From: Colwellia sp. M166
GTDB taxonomy: Bacteria; Pseudomonadota; Gammaproteobacteria; Enterobacterales; Alteromonadaceae
Length of the DNA stretch: 64,000 nucleotides
Reading direction: 5' to 3'
Assembly (NCBI RefSeq): GCF_024585285.1
Contig: NZ_CP040755.1
Location: 1,054,001 to 1,118,000 of the forward strand
Shown: piece by piece, positions 7,440-15,950 of the stretch
Position numbering within the stretch: position 1 is the stretch's first letter
How the letters are laid out: each line of letters begins with the position of its first letter
Notes under the pieces: generated by a model
Seen by the model: the letters and a program-made list of their open reading frames with translations, nothing else
Told to the model about the DNA's origin: nothing
Database searches by the model: none
Position numbers and translations under genes: made by a program

Positions 7440-8466
7440 ATGAAAGTTAGCACAATATCAATTGATTTAGCAAAAAACGTTTTTCAACTCATGGGGTTTA
7501 CTGAGGCTAATAAAGGCGTTTTTAATAAGCGCTTGAACCGCGCTCAACTGAAGCATTTTATGCAAATGCAACCCCCATGTCGTGTTGTGATGGAGGCCTG
7601 TTATTCTTCTCATTATTGGGGCCGGTTGTTTGAATCCATCGGTCACACTGTGCACTTAATTCCTGCGCAACACGTGACACCTTTTGTGCGAGGAAACAAG
7701 AATGACAGTAACGATACACTGGCCATATTCGAAGCAAGTAGGCGACCTTTCATTCGGTTTGTCCCCATCAAAACCCAAACTCAGCAAGAAACGTTAATGC
7801 TACATCGCTTGCGAGAAAGGTTACTTAAAACACGTACAGCGGTCACTAATCAACTACGTGGTTTATTAGCTGACATTGGCCTTGTTTTCCCGTTAGGCAT
7901 ACCTGCTTTTAATGAAAGTATGCAAGCATTATCACTTGATACCACGTTATCGGTATCAGTTCAGTGGCTAGTTAACGATGTTTATCAAGAATTCAAAACC
8001 TTAAACCTACGTATTAAAGCGATTGAAAAACAATTAAAAACTGACATTGAAGCCAATTCATTAGGGCAAATACTATTGAGTATCCCTGGCATTGGTTACC
8101 TCAATGCTTCTGCCTTTATTGCCTCAATAGGCAGTGGACAAGCCTTCACCAGTGCACGCGACTTTGCTGTTTGGCTAGGCATTACACCCAAACAATTTGC
8201 CTCAGGCAATAAAAAGCGTGATGGGCGGCATCAGTAAACGTGGAGACCAATACCTGCGTAAACAGCTTATCCATGGTGCGCGTGCCATCATCGTTCATGC
8301 CAGAAAGAAACACGATGCATTGAGTGTGTGGATAACCCAGTTAAGTGCACGAAAACCGTTCAATTGTACCGCGGTTGCCACTGCGCACAAGTTAGCACGC
8401 ATCATGTGGACATTGTTACAAAAGCAATGCCATTACACGCCTCAACCGGTTAAGGTAATCACATGA
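7440..8466 (+). pseudogene. IS110/IS1111 transposase, frameshifted copy
   Basis: Same product as 4994-6019, but split by one inserted A in the run at 8211-8215. The first frame ends after 265 residues, at GNKKRDGRHQ. The remaining C-terminal 81 or so codons continue in another frame from about 8216. The break falls in the conserved Transposase_20 domain, just before the GGISKRGDQY block, so the truncated product should be inactive unless programmed or spontaneous slippage on the A-run restores it. Slippage in an A5 run is possible but would be weak. Confidence 0.9.
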
Positions 8467-8482
8467 TTGACGACCCGTTTTA

Positions 8483-8547
8483 CCCTCTAGTAAGCCTGTG
8501 CAGGACAAAGGCCATGAGTCTGTGTGGGTGTTTAGGCTGCTAGAGGG
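8483..8547 (+). ncRNA. Candidate guide-RNA (seekRNA/bridge RNA) hairpin of the right IS
   Basis: Mirror image of 4913-4977, with the same CCCTCTAG/CTAGAGGG closing stem directly after the transposase stop. The non-coding region is kept intact although the transposase is broken, so an RNA from this copy could still serve the intact transposase in trans. That is inference. Confidence 0.45.
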
Positions 8548-8884
8548 GACTTAATTTATCCAGAAAACTTTTCAAGACTGTTGTTGATAAGATGAAAAAA
8601 AGGCACTAGCCAACTAGAACAAAGCCTGTGAGAGGACAAGTGTATCTATCACGTTTGGGTGAACAATGTTTTAAGGTATTTCTAGTTCGCAACTTATCTG
8701 GAGCATGGATAACAAACCATAGCTCGAATATATGTCAGTACAGTTTGCTTTAAGCAAGCGAAAGCGCCTGTCATCATGAACAAAAGTATGAAAAGAGTAA
8801 TGCTCAGTAATCAAAAACATAAGCCCGTTTTGTTATGTTTTCGTATTCACTTGGGTTGACATCAAGGAAGCGTCCATATATGTC

Positions 8885-8940
8885 CTTTTATTTTTCTTTT
8901 ATTTTTCTTTTATTTTTATTTTTTTATTTTTTTATTTTTT
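8885..8940 (+). repeat. T-rich tandem repeat abutting the right IS end
   Basis: Three perfect copies of the 11-mer CTTTTATTTTT (8885-8917) are followed by A-T7, A-T7 and A-T6. The array begins within two bases of the point where the right IS arm stops matching the left one. It is prone to replication slippage. Confidence 0.85.
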
Positions 8941-9248
8941 AGACCTACAGCACATCTTATAATACGTGCGGTACCGTAACGTTTGCGTATAACAACACGC
9001 CCTGAGATGGACCGCAAGTCCTAAAACTTACTTTCCACCGCATATTTCAATAAGGGAGAGCCCTTACGTTTCAAGGCTTCTAGAGAAGAATTGACAGGTC
9101 AGCCACTCTAAATTAACAAGCTTAGCCTTAAACTGCTTTTTAACCTTTATTTATCGGATTCACTCTGACTAATATCAAAAAATTAAATAAGGTTAGTTTT
9201 TATAGTTATGCCGCCATACAATAGTGCGCTTTGCCCCCTACCCTTAAT
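8941..9248. other. Gene-free stretch right of the IS pair
   Basis: No supported gene. It contains a short hairpin AAGGG-AGAG-CCCTT (9051-9064), a block TATAACAACACGCCCTGAG (8986-9004) that vaguely recalls the 5' half of vibrio-type attC sites, and a 24-bp near-copy (9106-9129) of 6105-6128. No complementary attC half could be found. Confidence 0.4.
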
Positions 9249-9902
9249 ATGAATCAAACCATGAACAAAATTTTTATTATTGGCTTACCTAGAACCGGCA
9301 CCACAAGTGTTTGTGCTGCTATGCTCGATTTAGGCTTTAGGGTAGCCCATACCGCCTATACCGACCGCTCATTCAACGAAGCTCAAGTGATTGCCGACAC
9401 GCCTATATTTTGTGACTATCAACATTTAGATAAAGCTTATCCTGATGCTAAATTTATCTACTTAACACGAACAATGGACAAGTGGTTACCTTCCATCGGG
9501 CAATTGCTCGCTCGCATGCATGTTAATCTTATTCGCGAAGATGGTGGGTTTAACCCAATAATTAAGCGTTGCTATAAAACAGTGTTCGCACCTTACAATT
9601 TAGAAAACATCAATGATGTTGCATTTTTAACACAATGCTATCAGCAGCATGAACAACAAGTGCAGCAATATTTTAAAGGTAGAAAAAATCGTTTTTTAGC
9701 GATAGATATTAGCGTAGAGCACAGCTACCTTGAGCTACTCGACTTTTTAAATATTGATCACAATAAAGTCGATAATCTAAGTTTTGAAAAGCTTAATGTT
9801 GGCGGTAAAGTGACTGCCTGGAAAGATATTAAAAATACTTTAAAAGTCGATTCAACCAATAAAGGTAGAGTCACTAAGTTGCCTTATTACACCATAGAAT
9901 AA
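9249..9902 (+). CDS. Sulfotransferase family protein
   Basis: About 217 residues from the ATG at 9249; another ATG at 9261 would place the conserved motif at once, and neither has a clear ribosome site. The start MNKIFIIGLPRTGTTSV is the PAPS 5'-phosphosulfate loop of the sulfotransferase fold, and FIYLTRTMDKWLPS matches the 3'-phosphate-binding block. Such proteins move a sulfate group from PAPS to an alcohol or amine on carbohydrate or small molecules. The substrate is unknown. It ends 18 bp from the convergent arsJ, has no operon partner and lies at the edge of the accessory region. Confidence 0.75.
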   Translation: MNQTMNKIFIIGLPRTGTTSVCAAMLDLGFRVAHTAYTDRSFNEAQVIADTPIFCDYQHLDKAYPDAKFIYLTRTMDKWLPSIGQLLARMHVNLIREDGGFNPIIKRCYKTVFAPYNLENINDVAFLTQCYQQHEQQVQQYFKGRKNRFLAIDISVEHSYLELLDFLNIDHNKVDNLSFEKLNVGGKVTAWKDIKNTLKVDSTNKGRVTKLPYYTIE

Positions 9903-9920
9903 GCATTAAACTTACTCAGT

Positions 9921-11153
9921 CTAAATTCGCTCTGGTGTATGATTTTTAATAGGATTGATCAGCGCAACAAAGATCACAGCAAAGGCGATAAAAATAGCTG
10001 AAATATACAAACAAGCCACTAAGCCATAAGCCTGAAAAAACCAACCAGACAATACCGTACCTAGTAGCCGACCACAGGCGTTCGCCATATAATAAAAGCC
10101 GACATCTAGCGACACACCATCTTTATCTGCCATATCAACAATCAAAAAACTGTGTAATGAAGAATTAATGGCAAATAAAAGCGCAAAGGCTATTAAGCCG
10201 ATAATAATAACCCACTGAGCAGCTACGTCATTGTATAGAAACAATGCCATAGCTAATGGAACAATGACTAATATTGCCCCCCACATAGCGGCATCTTTAC
10301 TGTTCGGCGCTTGACCTGAGGGCTTTTCAGTTAATTTAGGTGCAAGCGTTTGCATCAAACCATACAGCACAATCCAAGCAGCAATAAAACCACTGACCCA
10401 GCTATGCGACCAAGAGAACTCTGCGGCTAAGAAAACAGGTAAGGCAATAACAAACCAAACATCCCGGGCTGCAAATAAAAACAATCTGGCGGCAGAGAGC
10501 AAGTTAATCGCTTTACTTTTTGAAAATATATCCTTAAATTTTGGTTTGTTTTGCGCTTTGCCCAGATCCGCTTGCAATTTAACCATGCTAAATAACCATA
10601 CGATGATTAACATGATAACCATCACCGCTATTGCGCCAGTAAACCCTAACCAAGTCAGCATTAAACCACCAAGAAAAAAACCGATACCTTTCAGGGTGTT
10701 TTTAGAGCCCGTAAGTAATGCAACCCAATGATATAGCTTATGACTTTCATCTGCAGACACTAACAACTTAATGGCACTTTTTGCACTCATTTTATTGAGG
10801 TCTTTGGCAACCCCCGACAAAGCTTGCGCGGCCATAACATAAAATACGGTCAGTAAATTACTTGGCACTAATAACATAGCTAATGCCACAACTTGTAGCG
10901 CTAAGCCTATATTTATGGTTTTATTTAAGCCTAAACGAGCCCCTAACCAACCGCCAACCAAATTAGTAACAACACCAAAAATTTCATAAAATACAAACAG
11001 TAAAGCAATATTAAGCGGACTATATCCCAGTTGATGAAAGTACAGCACAACCAACATTCTCAAAGCACCATCGGTTAAGGTGAATGCCCAATAATTACCA
11101 GTAATAATTAAATACTGCTTTACCTGAGTCGATAACCCGCTTAATGCTTTCAT
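9921..11153 (-). CDS. arsJ: Organoarsenical efflux MFS transporter ArsJ
   Basis: 410 residues, about 12 membrane helices. The stretches YWAFTLTDGALRMLVVL, GVAKDLNKMSAKSAIK and KGIGFFLGG are typical of ArsJ. ArsJ exports 1-arseno-3-phosphoglycerate, made when GAPDH uses arsenate instead of phosphate, and so confers arsenate resistance together with the GAPDH encoded just upstream (30 bp apart). The gene order arsR-gapdh-arsJ supports the call more strongly than MFS similarity alone. Confidence 0.9.
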   Translation of the reverse strand: MKALSGLSTQVKQYLIITGNYWAFTLTDGALRMLVVLYFHQLGYSPLNIALLFVFYEIFGVVTNLVGGWLGARLGLNKTINIGLALQVVALAMLLVPSNLLTVFYVMAAQALSGVAKDLNKMSAKSAIKLLVSADESHKLYHWVALLTGSKNTLKGIGFFLGGLMLTWLGFTGAIAVMVIMLIIVWLFSMVKLQADLGKAQNKPKFKDIFSKSKAINLLSAARLFLFAARDVWFVIALPVFLAAEFSWSHSWVSGFIAAWIVLYGLMQTLAPKLTEKPSGQAPNSKDAAMWGAILVIVPLAMALFLYNDVAAQWVIIIGLIAFALLFAINSSLHSFLIVDMADKDGVSLDVGFYYMANACGRLLGTVLSGWFFQAYGLVACLYISAIFIAFAVIFVALINPIKNHTPERI

Positions 11154-11183
11154 CTATAATTTCTACTGTTCATTTGCCAATTA

Positions 11184-12209
11184 TTAAATTGACTTATCAT
11201 TTTTCAAATCAGATTTTCCCACCATACGAACAATTTCTGCCGTACGATTTGCATAACCCCACTCATTGTCATACCAGACATAAAGCTTAACTTGCGTACC
11301 ATTTACAACCATTGTTGACGGAGCGTCAACAATGCACGAGCGTGGATCCGTTTTATAATCAATCGATACTAGCGGGCGCTCTTCAAAACCTAAAATATCT
11401 TTAAGCTCACCTTCTGCAGAAGCTTTTAGGTAATTATTCACCTCTTGCTCGGTTGTCGGTCGTTGCAATTCAAAAACACAATCTGTTAGCGAGGCATTTG
11501 CTAGTGGTATACGAACAGCGTGACCATTAAGCTTACCTTTTAATTCCGGAAAGATATGAGTGATGGCCGTGGCAGAGCCTGTAGTGGTTGGAATTAAACT
11601 CATGCCACACGCTCTGGCACGACGTAAATCTTTATGGGGGGCATCTAATATGGTTTGCGTATTGGTAATGTCATGAATAGTCGTCATTGAACCATGCTTA
11701 ATGCCTATTTTTTCATGGATAACCTTCACCACCGGTGCAAGGCAATTAGTGGTACACGACGCAGCCGTAACAATACGATGCTGATTAGCGTCATATTCTT
11801 GCTCATTAACACCCATCACAATATTCAAAATACCGTCTTCTTTAACGGGTGCAGTAACCACTACGCGCTTAACCCCTTGCTCTAAATATGCGTTTAGTAA
11901 CGCTTTAGATTTCATTACCCCTGAGGCCTCGATAACTACATCACAATCAGACCAGTCGGTATCAACAATATTACGGTTACGACTGCAGGCAATAGCTTTA
12001 TTGTTGATAATAATAGTATCGTCAACATGTTCAGCTTGATGCTGCCAAATACCATGAACTGAATCAAAATTGAGTAAGTGAGCTAACGTTTCGGCATTAC
12101 CGGCGGGATCGTTAATTTTAATAATTTCAACATCATCCCAATCATATGCCGCGCGCATTGATAAGCGCCCCATACGACCAAAGCCGTTAATACCTATTTT
12201 AATCATCAT
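11184..12209 (-). CDS. ArsJ-associated glyceraldehyde-3-phosphate dehydrogenase
   Basis: 341 residues. The NAD-binding start is [12 protein letters not shown]. The catalytic cysteine is Cys152 in [11 protein letters not shown] and the partner histidine is His179 in TTIHDITN; the C-terminus shows [12 protein letters not shown]. In this operon the enzyme is expected to form 1-arseno-3-phosphoglycerate from glyceraldehyde 3-phosphate and arsenate, which ArsJ removes. It is not the central glycolytic copy, judging from its position between arsR and arsJ. The 122-bp gap to arsR contains an alternating AT stretch (12274-12283) but no other gene. Confidence 0.92.
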   Translation of the reverse strand: MMIKIGINGFGRMGRLSMRAAYDWDDVEIIKINDPAGNAETLAHLLNFDSVHGIWQHQAEHVDDTIIINNKAIACSRNRNIVDTDWSDCDVVIEASGVMKSKALLNAYLEQGVKRVVVTAPVKEDGILNIVMGVNEQEYDANQHRIVTAASCTTNCLAPVVKVIHEKIGIKHGSMTTIHDITNTQTILDAPHKDLRRARACGMSLIPTTTGSATAITHIFPELKGKLNGHAVRIPLANASLTDCVFELQRPTTEQEVNNYLKASAEGELKDILGFEERPLVSIDYKTDPRSCIVDAPSTMVVNGTQVKLYVWYDNEWGYANRTAEIVRMVGKSDLKNDKSI

Positions 12210-12331
12210 GATAAATATCCTGTTTGTATGTCAAAATGATACTTCAACCTGCTGCGCGGCATAGTTAAGTACCGTATATATATATTGTTAAGCACTGTAA
12301 CAACTTGGTAAAAACAAGCTTCTACTTAAAG

Positions 12332-12688
12332 TTACACACAGCAACTGGCAATACGTGTTGGTCTATCGCCCATATTTTCTAGGGCCTGTAAGTTTTCACC
12401 AATAAAGGTTAAATTTTTACTTAACGTTAAGTTAATAACCTCTTGTGTCCAACTCGGTATGTTTGGGTTAATCGTATAAAAAACCCATTGCTTGTGTTTA
12501 CGTGTTACCAACAAGCCGGCATTTTTTAGTAGCGCTAAATGACGTGATATTTTGGGCTGGCTCGGCTCTGTAAGTGCAACCATAAGTTCACAAACACAAA
12601 GCTCATCTTCTTGAGCTATCAGCAATACACTTTTCAGACGTATATCATCAGCAAGATATTTAAAAAAGTCAGTCGGTGTCATTGTCAT
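12332..12688 (-). CDS. arsR: ArsR family metalloregulator
   Basis: 118 residues with a winged helix-turn-helix (SQPKISRHLALLKNAGLLVTRK). The inducer-binding pair is visible as ELCVCEL (Cys31, Cys33), the ArsR-type arsenite site, and there is a further cysteine pair at the C-terminus (ASCCV). It is first in the arsR-gapdh-arsJ operon and should repress it until As(III) binds. The promoter must lie in the very AT-rich 12690-12780 interval, which has overlapping inverted TATAT-type repeats but no operator I can define with confidence. Confidence 0.92.
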   Translation of the reverse strand: MTMTPTDFFKYLADDIRLKSVLLIAQEDELCVCELMVALTEPSQPKISRHLALLKNAGLLVTRKHKQWVFYTINPNIPSWTQEVINLTLSKNLTFIGENLQALENMGDRPTRIASCCV

Positions 12689-12832
12689 CTCATAAAATAG
12701 TGATTTATTAAAAGAAATATAACATATTACATATATATTAAAATAATTATATTTAATCAGGATTATTTAAAAATAACTTAATATTTCTTTTAACTGGCCG
12801 ATACCCTAAATAGCGACAATAAGGCTTTTAAT

Positions 12833-13246
12833 ATGAATACATTATTAACCAGTAATTCAACATCTTTGGCACAAACAAACCAAACCTTATCTGTTCGAGA
12901 TAAAAATGATGGCTCTCTCGAACATATGAAATATGTTGAAAAACAATTAACCTCAACGCCAAAAGTATTGGCAGAAGAAAAAGTAACTATTTCAGAACAA
13001 GCATTAGCCATGTTTCGCCAAGAACCAAGCGAAACACAAGAGGCTACTAGCGCGGCAGACAGTACAAATGACAAACTATTAGAGGAAATTAAAGAACAAA
13101 TAGAAGAAGTACAAAAAAAGCTAAGCCGGATAAAAAATGATAAGGGTGAAGCGGCAGATCAGCAGCGCCGACAACTGCAATTACAGTTATCGACATTAAA
13201 TGCCAGTATGCTAGATCTGTTGGGTAAAAAACTCGACGCGATATAA
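12833..13246 (+). CDS. Coiled-coil hypothetical protein (FlxA-like region)
   Basis: 137 residues, no signal peptide or membrane segment. Residues 1-75 are Ser/Thr/Gln-rich and probably disordered, with the short block KVTISEQALAMF. Residues about 80-130 form a strong coiled coil (LEEIKEQIEEVQKKLSRI and onward). The general make-up resembles the FlxA-like proteins of Alteromonadales, whose role is unclear. It stands alone, divergent from arsR, with 144 bp of AT-rich DNA between the two starts. Confidence 0.6.
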   Translation: MNTLLTSNSTSLAQTNQTLSVRDKNDGSLEHMKYVEKQLTSTPKVLAEEKVTISEQALAMFRQEPSETQEATSAADSTNDKLLEEIKEQIEEVQKKLSRIKNDKGEAADQQRRQLQLQLSTLNASMLDLLGKKLDAI

Positions 13247-13547
13247 AACAAAGCGCTTTCTGATTTTGCTATGTTATGACTAAGCAATAGGCTGGTTTTC
13301 CTTAACTATTGTATGAACCTAAACTTTTTGAGTATGTTAAGCTATTTGAGTGACTTAAGCTCAGCTCAATTAATATCAATGCCTCTGCTATCTTGGGCAA
13401 TACTATCGAAGCAATGTCATTAAACAATAATCGAATAGGTTGCTTACTATCTGTACATTCGTCATCCATATAACATGCTATTATTTATTTCTTTATATAT
13501 CAATGGTCTATTTTTTTTAAGAAATTAATTGTTGAAATCAACTTAAA

Positions 13548-13562
13548 TAAGAACTATTATCA
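13548..13562. promoter_or_regulatory. Possible Fur box upstream of bfd
   Basis: taagaactattatca matches the 7-1-7 Fur model TGATAAT-N-ATTATCA fully on the right arm and at four of seven positions on the left. It lies 34 bp upstream of the bfd start, and bfd genes are commonly Fur-regulated. The rest of the 13247-13595 gap is AT-rich and shows nothing else. Confidence 0.35.
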
Positions 13563-13595
13563 ATCGCGTTATCAATCATATGCGAAGTTTTTATC

Positions 13596-13790
13596 ATGTT
13601 TGTTTGTATTTGCAAAGGCATCACAGATCACCAAATTAAACAATTAGTCAGTGAAGCTGGCGTTGGCTCTATGCGTGAGTTAAAGCAGCACTTACCGCTT
13701 GGCTCACAATGTGGCACATGTGTTAAAACGGCACAAAATATTATAGATAACACCATTATCGATGAAAGTTTATTTAAAGCAGTTGGTTAA
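13596..13790 (+). CDS. bfd: Bacterioferritin-associated ferredoxin
   Basis: 64 residues, the usual Bfd length. The four cysteines of the [2Fe-2S] centre are Cys4, Cys6, Cys39 and Cys42 (MFVCICKG and QCGTC), matching the C-x-C ... C-x2-C pattern of the Fer2_BFD fold. Bfd docks on bacterioferritin and passes electrons to the core so that stored iron is released. The two bfr genes follow on the same strand after 152 bp, as in many gammaproteobacteria. Confidence 0.95.
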   Translation: MFVCICKGITDHQIKQLVSEAGVGSMRELKQHLPLGSQCGTCVKTAQNIIDNTIIDESLFKAVG

Positions 13791-13942
13791 CAAGGTCTTA
13801 GCTAATAGTTAATCGCAACTGATAACAATTCCTATTTTCAAACACTTGTTTTTAAAGGTTTTTTACAATATACCTTTTGCTTTCTTAGTTTTTATTCCTA
13901 TAATTACAGTCAACATTTAATCATCTTAAATATGAGGCTCTA

Positions 13943-14407
13943 ATGAAAGGTAACCCGACAGTTCTGGCAATACTAAATAAAGTGCTGACCAGTGAACTCA
14001 CATCCATTAATCAATACTTTCTTCACGCCCGTATGTACAAAAACTGGGGTATCAATGCACTGAACAGTAAGTGCTATAAAAAATCTATTCTTGATATGAA
14101 ACAAGCTGATAAAGTTATTGAACGCATATTATTTCTTGAAGGTTTACCTAACTTACAGCAACTAGCGCCACTGGCTATTGGTGAACATACTCAAGAGATG
14201 ATCAGCTGCGATACGCGTTTTCAAACCGCCCAAATTGACGTAGTGCGTAACGCTATTATGGTTTGCGAGCAGGAGCAAGACTATGTTAGTCGCGAAATGT
14301 TAGATGCTATATTAAACGATGAAGAAGAGCATTTAGACTGGTTAGAAACCCAACAATATCAAATAGATAGTATTGGTATTGAGAAATACATTCAGGCTCA
14401 ATTATAG
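13943..14407 (+). CDS. bfr: Bacterioferritin subunit, haem-type (ferroxidase site degenerate)
   Basis: 154 residues. By alignment with E. coli Bfr numbering, Glu18 and the haem-ligand Met52 (in LDMKQADK) are kept. The ferroxidase residues are altered: Glu51 is Asp, His54 is Gln, and Glu94 appears to be Gln; Glu127 and His130 remain (NDEEEHLDW). It therefore looks like the haem-binding, ferroxidase-poor partner of a two-subunit bacterioferritin. Its sister gene, 38 bp downstream, shows the opposite pattern. Ribosome site GAGGCTC before the ATG. Confidence 0.92.
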   Translation: MKGNPTVLAILNKVLTSELTSINQYFLHARMYKNWGINALNSKCYKKSILDMKQADKVIERILFLEGLPNLQQLAPLAIGEHTQEMISCDTRFQTAQIDVVRNAIMVCEQEQDYVSREMLDAILNDEEEHLDWLETQQYQIDSIGIEKYIQAQL

Positions 14408-14445
14408 CGCAGACATCAGTAGACTCAGTTAGAAGGAAAATTAAA

Positions 14446-14913
14446 ATGAAAGGTAATACTCAAGTTATATCTGCATTAAATGGCCTACTCGCCTATGAAT
14501 TAGCTGCCATGGATCAATATTTCATTCATTCTCGCATGTATGAAGATTGGGGTATCATGAAGTTATTTGAACGTATCGATCATGAATTTGATGATGAGAA
14601 GCAACACGCCTCGATGCTGATCCAACGTATTTTATTCTTAGAAGGTTCACCTGATATGCAAACGCGACCAAGTTTACATATCGGCAAAACGGTACCTGAA
14701 ATGTTGCAAAGTGATCTAGACGTCGAATATGCGGTGGCTAATTCGCTTAGAGCCGCTATTGCGTTATGTGAGCAAGAAAAAGATTACGTGACACGTGAAA
14801 TTTTAGAAAAATTATTAGACGATACTGAAGTTGATCACGCTTTCTGGTTAGAGCAACAACTTGGCCTGATTAAAACCATCGGCTTAGAAAACTACATTCA
14901 ATCGCAGCTATAG
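14446..14913 (+). CDS. bfr: Bacterioferritin subunit, ferroxidase-type (no haem methionine)
   Basis: 155 residues. Glu18, Glu51, His54 and Glu94 of the diiron ferroxidase site are present (AYELAAMDQY, DEKQHASM, VEYAVAN), as is the C-terminal Glu/His pair (DTEVDHAFW). Met52, the haem ligand, is replaced by Lys. With the preceding haem-type subunit it should build a mixed 24-mer, as known for paired Bfr in Pseudomonas, Neisseria and Magnetospirillum. Strong AGAAGGAAA ribosome site. The unit ends in a clear terminator. Confidence 0.94.
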   Translation: MKGNTQVISALNGLLAYELAAMDQYFIHSRMYEDWGIMKLFERIDHEFDDEKQHASMLIQRILFLEGSPDMQTRPSLHIGKTVPEMLQSDLDVEYAVANSLRAAIALCEQEKDYVTREILEKLLDDTEVDHAFWLEQQLGLIKTIGLENYIQSQL

Positions 14914-14925
14914 ATTAAGTTATCC

Positions 14926-14954
14926 GCAAAAGCCAGCGTAGTCCTGGCTTTTGC
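14926..14954 (+). terminator. Rho-independent terminator of bfd-bfr-bfr
   Basis: A perfect 11-bp stem, GCAAAAGCCAG with its complement around a 7-nt loop, is followed by TTTTAAT, starting 13 bp after the second bfr stop. Confidence 0.88.
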
Positions 14955-15445
14955 TTTTAATATTTATCAAATAACTGAGCAGCTATAGAATTTAAATTTG
15001 TAATAAACTTCCTACGTCAATAGCACAGTTTTTTGCTATCTGCACTAGCAATAATCATGTGAGACAATATTATTACACACACCACTTATCTTCAGCCTGT
15101 TGTTTGCAAACGTAACGAATAACGATACACTGTAAACCTTAAATTAACGATAAAAAATCAAATGGGTAACATCTATAGCCCTTGATATTAAAAGATTTTA
15201 TCAACAACGACAAGTTAGCAAGCAAACACATCAGCTGCACTGATGAGCAATTAATTAATATTGCTAACTGAGCTAAACTTATAGTTAAGGTTTAGATTCA
15301 GCTAGCACTTAGTGCTCAGTGTCATTTATCAAACGTTTAATACGTATTAAAAGCAAGCGTGCTCGAGTGTAACTTAACCACACTTTATATTGGTTAAGCT
15401 ATATTGACACTAACTGCATTTTTAGACTCACTTTAGGGATAAATT
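14955..15445. other. Gene-free stretch upstream of the TIGR03546/TIGR03545 pair
   Basis: Nearly 500 bp, AT-rich, with stops in all frames. I see no gene, RNA gene or repeat. It presumably holds the promoter of the following pair. Confidence 0.5.
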
Positions 15446-15949
15446 ATGGTCTTCATCGCCAAATTATTAAAAGCGCTCAGCTCTGACGCCAGTCCGTGGC
15501 AATTGGCATTAGGAATTATGTTCGGTATGTTAGTGGGACTAACGCCATTGTTGCGCCTACATAATTTAATCGTACTTTTCATCGTATTATTTTTCAGAGT
15601 TAACCTCAGTACCTTTTTAATTGCTTTATCGCTATTTTCAGGTCTTGCATATCTATTAGATCCCGCCATGATCACCATAGGTGAGAGCTTACTTACCCAT
15701 GAGAGTTTACAAAGCTTTTGGACTGCACTCTATAACAGTGATATTGGCCTACTGAGTCAATTTTTCCATACCCTAACCTTAGGCAGCTTCGTGCTTAGTG
15801 TCTTACTTTGTCCTATTGTACTGATCACCAGTAAAATACTCATCGTTCAGTATCGCGAAAGGTTCATGGCTTATATAGAAAAATTAAAAATCGTCGCTTT
15901 TCTCAAAGGCACTAAGCTATATCAACTCTTTAAAACCTTAGGGGATTAA
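15446..15949 (+). CDS. TIGR03546 family membrane protein (DUF2062-like)
   Basis: 167 residues with three to four hydrophobic segments. SSDASPWQLALGIMFGMLVG followed by LTPLLRLHN matches the DUF2062/TIGR03546 signature (GxxxG, then a P-rich turn). It is an inner-membrane protein of unknown function. It is followed one base after its stop by the TIGR03545 gene; this pair is conserved across Vibrio, Shewanella and Colwellia, so the two products almost certainly work together. AGGGAT ribosome site. Confidence 0.85.
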   Translation: MVFIAKLLKALSSDASPWQLALGIMFGMLVGLTPLLRLHNLIVLFIVLFFRVNLSTFLIALSLFSGLAYLLDPAMITIGESLLTHESLQSFWTALYNSDIGLLSQFFHTLTLGSFVLSVLLCPIVLITSKILIVQYRERFMAYIEKLKIVAFLKGTKLYQLFKTLGD

Positions 15950-15950
15950 T

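Larger units (their letters stand above)
7365..8886 (+). mobile_element. IS110 family, IS1111-type insertion sequence (right copy, frameshifted)
   Basis: An inverted, nearly identical copy of 4574-6094. It is one base longer, because an A-run of four has become five at 8211-8215. One coding change (AAC to AGC, Asn4 to Ser) was also noticed. The two arms and the 1270-bp spacer make a 4.3-kb palindromic structure that is internally almost perfect, so the duplication is recent. Confidence 0.88.

Noticed and set aside
7440..8466. Programmed frameshifting as the normal mode of the IS transposase
   Set aside because: The left copy encodes the same protein in one frame with A4, and IS110-family transposases are normally single-frame, so the A5 run is better explained as a mutation.
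12210..12331. A second arsenic-responsive operator between arsR and gapdh
   Set aside because: The TATATATATA run near 12274 is a simple repeat without defined half-sites; it is not enough to call an operator.
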